Source: Bradysia coprophila (Eukaryota; Arthropoda; Insecta; Diptera; Sciaridae). Taken from it: a stretch of 64,000 nt of DNA. Position numbers and translations under genes: made by a program. Where the stretch lies: NCBI RefSeq assembly GCF_014529535.1, contig NW_023503501.1, forward strand, positions 2,300,150-2,364,149. Direction: 5' to 3'. Under the pieces are notes generated by a model that worked only from the letters and a program-made list of their open reading frames with translations, was not told the origin of the DNA and made no database searches. This document shows positions 45,783 to 57,700 of the stretch, in pieces (positions within the stretch are counted from its first letter, which is position 1; each line of letters begins with the position of its first letter).

Positions 45783-48537
45783 CCTGTACCCTGCTGCAGT
45801 ACATAAGATTATACGGTGTTTAAGTAGAGCGTGATGGAAAATCAACGCGGGGTCTGCTGTCATCGATAATACAAAAGAATCTGACTGCATAGCCCGAGAT
45901 GAAACAGTAGGTTGTCGTTTCGCCGTCTCTCTCACTTAAACACTCTATAGTTTTAAGAGTTGACTCCAAAAAGGTCAATATGGAAACTATTACCTATGTA
46001 ATTGGCTATTATTATGTCATCGTCTTTAAAATTCATTTTGACGGGGTAACTAAAGTAATCAAATATTAAATAGACATTATGGTAGTCATACATCCACTTT
46101 CCATGACCGTTATCATTGATTTAAGTAAAAATAGGTAAAATTGAACATTTAGAGTGTTTCTATAATTTTAGAACGATAGTAAATACGAACAGTAATGCAT
46201 AGTTGTTTAAAGAAAACGCAACCCTAAAGGCCAAAGAATTAAACTTTTAGAAACTTTCAGAGAAACTTAATTAATTTCCGTGCACGTGATGGAAATATTG
46301 CGGCTTAACAATATGGTTTGATAAACTGGAAATTTTGTGTTTCCGAACTATTCTTGTTAACGCATTTCGATATCGATTTGTCATAAATCTTCTAACAAAA
46401 TAAAAAAAAATGATTCGACTGTGCCACTTTGGTGTGGAAGTAGTATTGTAATTAACACGAAATTATCAAGCAATGCCCTCAATACATTGCAACTAAAACT
46501 GAAACCTTGCAAGATTTTTAGCGACATTTTCAAATTGATTTAATTACCAAGCCAAATAAATTTTCAACATCGAAAAATGATTTATTTCAATCCATAAATA
46601 TGACAGTAATTCAGCTGCAGTAATTCCAATTTGATAGTACAGTTCATTGTGTCAATCCGGTCGCGTTAAGTTTTTCGAACTTTTCACTTATCCTGTATGA
46701 TTGGGAAGGAAAAGCTGTGGAACAAACTTTCCTTTACAAAAATCGACTTTTTTAGTACATTTTTGGCTAATAAAGTTATTTTTACGACACAAGGGCCTGT
46801 ACTAATAGTACAGTGTACTATTGAACGTTACACAAAACGAACATCGGTAAACATACGTTACCACCACCGGAAGTTCATCTGGTTCCGATTTAATGTTACA
46901 TTGACTTGGGTGGAATATGTCTGTAGATCATGTTATGGATAAACGCAGAAACGATTATACGGGAGCTAAAACTGAAAACTAATCGAATCAATTTTCCTGA
47001 AAAATTTCAATGACTGTTTCCGTAACGTTAGGATTGTGATTCGACTAAGCAGAACAGTCACCGCTACCTTCATCAAAAAAATAAGTTCGTTTTCCCTCTC
47101 TTAAAATGAACTCATTGAATAATTCTACTAAAACGTTTTTTTATTCTTAAAAACCAGCTACCCAGACCAACCACCTGAACTCCATATTCTATAAAAAGAC
47201 ATACACTTTGTTGAATCGAAAATGTTATTCATTTTACGTATTTCGCTTCGCCATACGCTTCTCTCAAATGTTTTCGATTGCCATTTTCACCTATAAGGTT
47301 CATCATCAAGACGAAACACACACTACAATACACTGGATGTCGAACCCCGATGTAAATAATACCTTGCATTGAAATTTTGTGATAAATGTTACGTCAACAC
47401 TTTGTTTTTGAGTATTTGAGTTCTTTTTTTTTCGGTAAAAGGTAAACACGTATGTATGTTGTAGCAGTATAGCGTATTAGTGAATCATTTTCACCATTGT
47501 CGTGTGACTAACAGTACATACATGTGTGTTTAAATTTAAATATGACGAATTCAACCGAATGGCACAACATATTAGCGACATAATTTGGGTCAATGTGAAA
47601 AACTGATAGTATTTTCAAACATTAGATCCGTACGTACAGCACATAAACAGTAAACACTTCATCCCTTTAGCTCATTTGGGTCAAATTTAATTCTTTCTTT
47701 ACTATTTTTAACTGGATTTACACCGAAAAGGTTCTTCAATGTGGTGAAAAATCATCTTGAATAGTTTAAATCCTCTGCTAAAATTACCTCTAAGGTATTA
47801 TGCGTCTATGTTTCGTTCCGAAACATTTTATTTATGAGATCCACAAAGAACATTATTTATATTACAACAAGTCGGCTTTTGTTGTGTCGGATCTACCGTT
47901 AAATTAATTATGGAAAACTGAAGTAGAAAAAAATTATTTTAAATAAATTCATTTTCATACAAACGGTGAGGCATAATATTCTGCGCTGGCTTTTGAATTA
48001 CACATTACTATACACTTACAATGGTCAGCTGAAATCGGTCGTTGAATCAGATGTGTGGAAGTGATAGGGAGGGAGAAATTAATTCTTTATTAGAAATGGT
48101 TCTATTTCAATGCCTTTTCAACTGACTTAAAGGTGGTTCGGTATGGAGCTGCTGGTAACGTCTAGCATGTGGTGGTATGTAAATTTGAAATGAAAATGTC
48201 ACGCACACCTAGTCGTAATACGAAAGTTTCGCTGTTAATAACGGTTTGTGTAACTTGAAGATTTGTTTTCCACCTTTAGGTCTGTCCAATCCGTTTGATT
48301 CACACAAAATGTCCAGCTTCACATTCTCAATTCCGCAAAAAAAAAAAGTTTTCCGTTTCAAGTGCAGTCTCTTAGTATGCAAATACTCTCTGAGACAAGT
48401 ATTCATTGATTTATGTCGCCTAAATGTAGGCTAGACATATGCACACAATTTCATTGTCTTTGAGTTACGTCGAACGAGTCATTCAGTGTGTACATCGTTA
48501 TAGCCGAAACACACTGCAACTACCCGAATTGTGGAAT
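45783..48537. other. Probable intron, nothing recognised
   Basis: No supported gene. An 81-codon plus ORF at 46697-46942 and ORFs near 48209-48434 have no motif. No arrays seen. Confidence 0.4.
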
Positions 48538-48612
48538 TGTCTGAGACGGGAATTGAACCAGAATCATTTTGCTAGCAGCGTCTTATGACGTAACCACTGT
48601 GTTTACATTCTT
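48538..48612 (-). ncRNA. tRNA-like sequence, probable SINE head
   Basis: On the minus strand ACACAGTGGTTACG matches a pol III A box, and GGTTCAATTCC, about 35 bases further on, matches a B box. The cloverleaf stems do not pair well, so it is more likely a tRNA-derived SINE remnant than a working tRNA. Confidence 0.4.
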
Positions 48613-48977
48613 TTACATTATTTTTCCTTGAAAGAATTGCATACGAAAAAAACTGCAGAACTGCTCATAAACAGAGATGCATCCGAAAGAAGAGAGTTGT
48701 AAATGAGTTGCACGCTAAAAAAGGGTGTTGCATCGTTGCGTAGAAAAAGAACTGCAAATCGTGTGGTTTGCCCCTCTTGTATCCGTCCAGTTGTCATTCG
48801 ATAACCTTTTTCGGAGGTATCATAGGTGTACATGGTACAAAATGTTACGATCAATCGCGTTGCTCATTTATATTCGAATACAAATTTGAAACGCTCTACG
48901 TTATAGACCCAATAGATTCTTCTGCTACTAGTGCTACGACATTTAAATCATAGGAACGATCTTTATGTAATAACCAT

Positions 48978-49080
48978 TGTTATTTTGCCACTAGCGATTA
49001 TAGCCCTTGCTTTCGGCTCAGGCCACAAACATCCCTCTCGGCAAAATAAAAATCTTTAAACAAGCGTGTAATGTACTATA
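48978..49080. mobile_element. Foldback ending in AATGTACTAT
   Basis: TTATTTTGCC / GGCAAAATAA arms surround CCCTTGCTTTCGGCTCAGGCC. The right edge AATGTACTAT is at 49070-49079. Confidence 0.65.
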
Positions 49081-51724
49081 ACAGCTCGAATAACTTCCAT
49101 AAACACCGGATAATGTTACTGTGAGCTTTATACTGTAGCCAGAGTGTATTCAATGATTAATTTTCGTTTATTTTGTTTTCGATGAACTTGTCATGCCCAT
49201 ACCGAACACACATATGCATTGCATATGTAACGCAGTTTTTTTTCCCTACATCTATTTGTTAGAGCACAAAGAAAACCGATTTTCGAGTTCCCGGGAAAAA
49301 ACGTGTTACGAGCATGGCAAACAATCGTTTCCATTCGGCGACCTTGTCATTCAAAAAAGAAAAAAAAATTACCAACGTATTTTGATCCACTTGGATGTGT
49401 GCGTTGAAAACATTGTAGAATTTTAAATGAACGCGAGATGCACACTGTGGCACACATATCGCTGTAAGAAATTAAACTGCGATTGCGTATAATTCTCTGT
49501 ACGGTTAAATACGTAGTTCTCTCTCTCGAATCAACTATAATGTTGAATATGCATATGCGTTTTACAATATGCTTCGTATAGATTCTCTCATGCGGCTATT
49601 TATATATTGCTCTACGTGTAAAAATGCCTCAAACATTTGTATATAATCGTTCAAAAACGCAAAATACACATAATGGATGAGTGCCATTTATACTCGACGA
49701 ATAACAAGGGACTCATCTACGAACACTATTTTTCAATTGGAACAATCGTTTCGGTATACAATGAAAAAGGTACAGAGAATTGACGCGAGGTCTACAATGT
49801 TTTGATGTCTAATCAATGATTAATAATGAGATGTAATCAAACGAACCAACAACGTCGCAGAAGCTCTTACATAAATGTGGCGTGAAAAATAACAAATATT
49901 TTCTTCAAGGTATTCGGTGCAACATTATAACTAACCGAACTATGAATGTTATACAGGTATATGTGAGAGCACGTATGACATCAGTCCATACCGTTACTCA
50001 AACTTTGGCACCAATTCATAATAATTTTTGTCGATTTGTCGATTAAATTCAAAAAATCTGCACATTTTCTGGAAATGAAAAAAAAAAAAAAAAAATGAAT
50101 GGAGGGTACAATGAGTGTCAATTCCACGTGAATGCATTGCTAAATTATGTATAACAATGAAACTGTTTATACCCATCACGCATACTTAAAAGTCAATTCA
50201 GTTTGTTTTTTTTTGCTTCTCGTTTTATTTCTCATTTGTATTGGGAATACAGGCAAATCTCTACACAACGGATTGTATGTATTTGTCAATAAAGGTCCCA
50301 TCAACATTGCGCAAGATCGATTTTGGTTTTAAACACATGGATTTTCTGTTCGTTAAACGTGTTGATTCGTTGGATGCCATTTCTATATATTTTCGCCTTT
50401 GTAAACTGTTTATAAGTTTGTGTTTATGATCGTCTGGGTTTGGTGTTTTTACCTTTGTGTTGCTCTCCATATGGATGAGTTTACAGAATTTATACAACAA
50501 CAAAAAAAAACAACATGAAATCGATGGGTATTTAATCCGATAAAACGTTTCGTTCGAGAATGGTACACAGTGTCCTTAACTCGTTTCAATATTGCATCAA
50601 TTATACATTCCTTGACTGAGAAACGAAGTGGAAAAAAAAGCGGCTGTCTGAATAATTTAAATATATTGTAGAACTGATATATATACAACAAAAAAAAAAC
50701 AAGCACGAAAGTCACTGGTATCATCATCACCTTTTAATTTTCTGAATGACCTTTGCCGTTTGTTAATATAACTCTACCAAATTTATGGAAAACTTCGTCA
50801 CATTAGAGAGTGGTCACAATGAAGTGATTAAGATGCCACCTCAAGCCTATAACCTGAAGACATTTCTTTGTCTCGATAAAGTATAAAATATGATGCATAT
50901 TTTCCTGGTGCACCTGTCGAACGAACTTGCATAATGCGTTCGCTACATATGTAAAATTTCATCTGATTCTGTTTTTGTGGCTCAGATGATGACTCAGATA
51001 AATAATTAATTTATCATTTTCTAATCGTTCAAATCGAACTGATAATAAATTGTAAATTATATTCCTCATGTGTAATCGTGCCAGCTATCACGTCTCGTTA
51101 TACCTATTTTGCTTGATACAAATGTAGCAACAAATACAAAGTTGTTTTTTTCCTGTGCATTCAACAAACTATACGAACACTCGTTCCACTAGTTCTGCAA
51201 GCAACAAAGTTTTCTATTATATATACTTACTTCAGATAGTCGGAGCAATATTTTATACAACAAAATGTTTATTCTTCAGTCTAAAATTATTTACAAGTTT
51301 TTTTTTCTTCAATTCAACGATATTATAGTGTGTTCGGAGTTCGGACAGTAAAATCCGAATGTATTGGTGAAATTGTTCCATTTACACAATAAAATTGCGA
51401 ATTTTTATTCTTATTTTGTGTGAGTTGATTAAACAAAAATTAAAGTCAATGGCTGATTTCATTTATAATTTTGGCGTAGTAGACAATGTGTTATCACTTG
51501 TTCAGTAGTGTCGCACAGTTTATGTTTGTTTTTCTTTTGTTGGTGAAAAAGAAAGTTTAGCGGTATATATACAACCACTTCAATGTTATCATTTTCTGTG
51601 ATTAGGTCATAATAATAAATGAAGCAAAAACTGAAAATGATTATCTCTTTTTACTGATAATAAAATGCTAAATTTATGTTTAAATTACAAAATTTGTAAA
51701 TAAAATTCTTCCTCTTTTTTGCAG
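49081..51724. other. Probable Mnt 5' intron, nothing recognised
   Basis: AT-rich with a poly(A) run at about 50078-50095. It ends in a pyrimidine tract and CAG (51722-51724), the acceptor for Mnt coding exon 1. Confidence 0.5.
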
Positions 51725-51733
51725 CGAACAGCA

Positions 51734-54700
51734 ATGATGTCGTCTGTGGAACAGCTCTTACGAGCTGCGAAATATCTGGAAATGCAAGATCGGCATCATC
51801 AATACGGTGGATTGTCGCCACCCGATTCGCCTGTGGCAACTAGTGATAATCATTTAATTCAATTCAATGGTGACGTTATTACAAATACAGCGCCTAGTCG
51901 GATTGACGCCCGAAACGGTAAGATTTTCAACGTTTTTAACCAGACTTCCAACCGATAAGCGTCCTAGTTCCCATGTAACCAGGGGCGACTGTTGAGAAAT
52001 GGTTCACTGAAGTTCATTAGAAAATTCACGAAATTGCAATAAATAGTGCACCAAATGTCACTAAAATGCACTGAATTTTTCGGTGGAATTTGGTGAATTT
52101 GGCAGTGATATTTGGTGCTTTTTTAGCGAAATTTTGTGAATTTTTTTAGGGAAATATTTCTCAACATTAGACCCTATATCATCCCTAACCAGGGCCGAAT
52201 GTTGAGAAATGTTTCACTGAATGTCATTAGAAAATTCACCAAATTGCACCAAATGTCACTAAAATTCACCGAATTTTTCAGTGAAATTTGGTGAATCTTG
52301 CAGTGCAATTTGGTGCTATTTTTGATGAAATTTGGTGAATCTTTTAGCTAACTATTTCTCAACATTAGACCCCGTCCCTAACAATTTACCAATATGAAAT
52401 TAACAAAGACTGGACACCGTGATAAGTTTGATCGAAAATTGAAAATTAATCAAAAATCAAGATAGCGCGTTTCCAGTCTACGTTAAATTGATATAAATAT
52501 CACAATTGCAATAACAAATCGAACGAAATAAGTGAAGATTTTTACTCGGATTTTATCACACATTTTCGCACTTATTTAAAGATGACTTCAAATCGAATCA
52601 AAATGCTATCAACCGATTCAAATTTTAATCGCTAAATATTAAATGCAAGTTCTCTACATTTTAATACCCTTTCTGATCCGCGCTCCGTGCGAGTCTAAAA
52701 ATATACATTGTCACTAATTGTATAGTATGGGGCACGTGTATTTATATTGAAGATTGTTTTTCAACAGAATTTGTTGCAATATAACATCATATGGCGGCCG
52801 CAAAATAAAACTTCGCGTGATTTTATGCTTCTTACATTAGATTCATTGGGTGTGTGTGGGTGTGTGTACGTGCGTGTATCAATGTATTTGGGCATTAATT
52901 CAATCCATATCACATGCACATGTACACTAAGTTTATTTTGTTTACATGTTGAGAAATGGCCACGTGTTCCGCGCGCAGTTGCCACATTTATTGATTTATA
53001 TGGAAAATGTCAATGAACTAGAAGCTGGCTCAATATGAGAGAACGTTTCGCAATTATGGTGTAGTATGATAATTTATTTACTTCGAAAAAGTAAATATAT
53101 TTTTTTGTGCAAAACAACGAACATGCTGCTGTTTGCTTGAATTTTTCGAACACAGTTTGTATATTATTGTTACAATCAAATCGTTTCGAGTTGTAGGTCA
53201 TGAATTAGAAATTAATATGGATTGCCTGTAATAGACTTCTTTGACATCCCCTAGACATTTAGACTATGGCAATACAGCCTAAATGTGAGCAGTTTATTAA
53301 CCCTAAATGTCATTTTGATCCCACATTTTGTGACTTTTGAGTAAAGATTCAAGTGACGCACTTTCGTTTTGTGATAATATTTAGACCCGCACTGGCAATG
53401 TTAGGTGATCGGGGCCTTAGTTCTCGTGCATTCGTAACTCTAAAATTCATAACCTGACAGTTGCCTGTAGTTAATTTTCGTTAATTTTCTCGATTTTCTA
53501 AAATTTTTATGAATTTTCTACAAAAAATTTTTGAAAAATCGTGAAAATCGAGACTGGTTGTCTGTATAAATTCCCATAAGATCTGTCAAGTTGATTTGTC
53601 AAGTGACAAATTCTTAAAGTTACGAAAATACGAGAATCGGAGCCCGGTTAGCTTTTTTACATGCAGCTCTGGCTGCCAAAATAATTTTAGTTGTCGCTTC
53701 AAAAATCACCCGATAGGCAGTTAGGTAGCTAGTTCGGTTCTGAATGTATAGAAATGGCCATTTGGAGGAAAATGAAGTGCAAAAACTCACAAGGTTTCAT
53801 AAACATGAAGTTAAATGCAAATCAAACATTTGAATGTGATTTGCATGATGGGGATATCTTAGTATTACTCTTCTATTTTAACATGATAACCCATCCTATT
53901 TCATCAATTTTTTTTTTGTTGCTGGCACACAGCACATCAACGTGATGCGAAATAACATTTATCTCAACTCAGATACGAAAATCCAAACTTTCGTTGACCT
54001 TTTCGAGTAAGTATTCAACTGGGTGATTAATGCTATTTAGGCACAAGATGTGTATTGTCACTCGAGGCCTAAAAGAGCATTTACCACTCGGACACTCGGT
54101 GACATAAAGTAATTATTATATTCGGGGAAACAGCCAGGTCCGAAGTGGTATGTTATAGTAAACGAATACGATGCAATAACTCTGAATAAAGCCTTAAATC
54201 AGATTTATGATTAAAGAATAAATTCGTCTTCACAACATTCACAGGTCGTAAAAACTTCCAACAAATTTGTGTAGAATTTTCGTGAGTTTAAGAAAATTGT
54301 TTAACTTAGGTAATTGTGAAGAGTTCAAGCATCCCGAGAAGTTGGTGAACGAAACTAATCACATATCAGAGCCTTTTAGATAAACTCTGGTGACATTAAG
54401 AGAAACGTAGTGAAACTTCTACACCAAGTACTAGTACTTCCTATGGAACAATATCTGACCATTTTTCAGTTTTCGAGTTGATCGTTCATAGTCACGCCTG
54501 AAAGGGTCATTTCCGATTATTCCTCTCAATAATCTTAGGTTTTTGAATCAGAGGTATAACAGAAAACGACCCATTCTGGCGTGACCATTTACCACCCCTT
54601 TGAAAATCTCTAACATCTTGAGTTGTACTTTTCTCACTAAAATTTCACCCATTTTGAGAAATTCGTTAGGCTGCTTTCATAAATTGTTGACATTTTACTA

Positions 54701-57700
54701 GAGTTTATACCTTCTGATCGAATTTTTGTATCGTAGCGGGGGAAACCAGTCTTTCGTGATTATCATGGTTAATCAGTTAATCAGCAACATGATTTTTGTG
54801 AATATGCACGGTTAACTACCACATTTCACGATTAGTTGTAGTTTTGCGACGATTCCCCCTGTTAAATGCTGGTTAATCACTGATTCTTCACCATGTTAAT
54901 CACTGGTAAATCATGTTAATCACGACAATAAAAAAGATTGGTTTCTCCCTCGTATTGTATTTTTACTGAATTTTTCAAATTATGATTGAAACACCTAGAT
55001 TTCAATAAATCTACCGAGTAGAGAAAGTAAAGAAACCATTCCACTAAAATAGGCTCTGGCACATATTCAGCCATTATGTATTTACTATCCAACTATTTCC
55101 AACAACCGACCGAGTCCACAACTTTACATCTATTCTAATAGACTAGAAACTCCTAACTAAATAATAATTGTTCAGTTTCGCACAAACAACAAGACGAAAT
55201 CTGTGAAATTCTATCTTAATTATGCTAAAATATGCTAATTTTCCAGATTACATTTATTGTTCAGCAACTTTGTATCGTTGCATGTAAATCAATTCAAATC
55301 TAATTCAAAATGCAAAAAATACTGCCACTGACACTAAATTGATGGAAATAATAATCTGTCCATTTGTATACCCATCTTCTATATTGTTGTTACAACAAAG
55401 GATGTGTCGGGTTAATATCACTCTATAATGACTGTTTAAACGAAGGATTTTAGAGTTCGAACTTCTTTTTTTTGTAATCCACATTCACGTTCCTAATAAG
55501 TTATACATCGTCCTGTTGAATAAATTTGAATGAATATTATAATGCGCATTGCGCACCAAATATTGTCATTTTTATTCGTTGGAATCGAGCCTCTTCAAAT
55601 AAGAGAGTAAACAAAAGACAACTTTTATGCATAAAGAGAGATTTAATATTTTCCAGCAACAATTGAAACTGAATAAAATTTGTTTTAATAAAATTGTGAA
55701 ATTTTGGAGGCAATCACATTTTCAGCACTATCAATTGCGGTTGTACACATCAGTCAATTTCAGAATTTTGTGGTGTATGGTTGTGTCGGATGTGTCTATA
55801 TATAACCGAAATTTGTGCATCGACTGAACTGTGGACTTAATTTACAAATATAATTGAGCAAAAGAAAACGTTTCATTAGAACGACTCTCATTTAAATGAT
55901 TTTTTCGTTCCATTTTTGCTTGGTTTTCTAATTCGATTCGTTCCAATTTTAGTAACTGCTAAAATATGCATAATTCAAACGCTGAGTGGTTGTGGAATAG
56001 AGCTACAATGAATCATTTAGCTCTGTCCGCACCAAATACACTGACAATGCACGGGGCACCTGTCTTCTCCACCAACTCCAAAGCCATGACGGATGCTAGC
56101 ATTTGTGTTGGAATGAGTAACGTCAATATTAATCGGGAATCGAATCGTTTCGTTAGTAATATTCCGCCCCATTGTAAATATTCGATTCCGAGACCATTAA
56201 TGCCGGCGAACTGGTATGCACAATATGTACGCGAAGGTGAGACGTACACAAAGTATCTTGAGACCCCAGTGCTCGTATCGAACGAACTGAATGCGTTGGT
56301 AGTCAGTGAATACTCATCAGCTCATTTGAGAGACGAAATTCTTAAATTTCGTCAAAGTCAAACGACGCAACATGTGAATTCTTACGACTACTTGACATGC
56401 CCTCAAGAGAACGAATTGAATCCAACAACACCGACAACATCTTTAGCAGCAACTAAAGATGAAGTGTCGATCTCATCGTTTGCACAACCGAAGAAAAAAT
56501 GGATACGACACTATATGATGGGTGAATATAAAATTTATCGTTTTTCGAAAGATCATTCCTCTTAATTTTTTGAATTGCCTCGCAAAATGACAACAACAAC
56601 AAAAATTGTGATTTCAACACCAATTTATTTTGAGTTTTTTTTTTAGTTGACAAGTTAGGCCTCCTAGACAATGACTTTTCATTATTTTTGTTAACAACTG
56701 AACAGATTGATCTGACGGGAAAAATTTAATAATTTCTTTCTGATCAAAAGTACAATTTGAATTGTGTCCGTGATATGAGCATAGAACGTTCCATTTAAAT
56801 TACGAACTAATTTCCGCTAAACGTGCTATTTAATTAACACACACACTACGACTAGGCTACCTGTCACTAAATTATCACCTGAGGATTTAGGGATTCACCA
56901 AACTGTGTGGAGACACAGAAACAGAAGAACTCTTCCCTCGGCCAGTACCCGCCATTCGTGATGGGAAGCACAACAGGCCAATGTGCTGAGACCCTGTATC
57001 TCACCCACGTAATCCTAATCCCAAATCTAGTATTTTACTCGATGCGGATTAGTGATGCTTCTTAAAACGAGATGACAAGGTTTGGTTAACTGTAAACCAG
57101 ATTATGAGTTGTAGCATTAATCAGTGGCAAAGTAATTGATTAGCTTTCAACATAAAAAAATGTGATCTGATTCCTGATTTAATTTGGGTTTGGGTTGGCA
57201 ATGTCATATGAACGTATTTTATCACACTAGCGCGATAAAGGACTTGCAAGGCTTTTTATCGCACTCAGCATCATAATGAATTCCATAAAACGTTGTATGA
57301 AAGACGAATCGTATGAAGGTGTTTTATCGCACCAGATATCGATTGTCAACCCGAGGCGAAGCCGATTCTTGTTACATAAATAATTATTGCGGTAATTTTC
57401 ACTGGCACATCTCATAATCTGCCGTAATTTGCATTAGACACTAAGTGAAAAGAATGAGGGACGCAAATTACGACAGCAATTTGGTGTAGTAGAGATATTT
57501 CACTCACTTTTACCGAATATATAATTTGAAATATTTCTCAGTATATTAGGGTATTATTAGGCTATGATAACCTTTCTTGTTATACAAATGAAAATGAAAT
57601 GAAAATGAAATACTTTTTTCATTCCTAGTTATGTGATATAGCACCTTTCCTGACGCATGGTACGAACCTTTGTTAGGGAATAGGCCAGAATTCACTAAAA

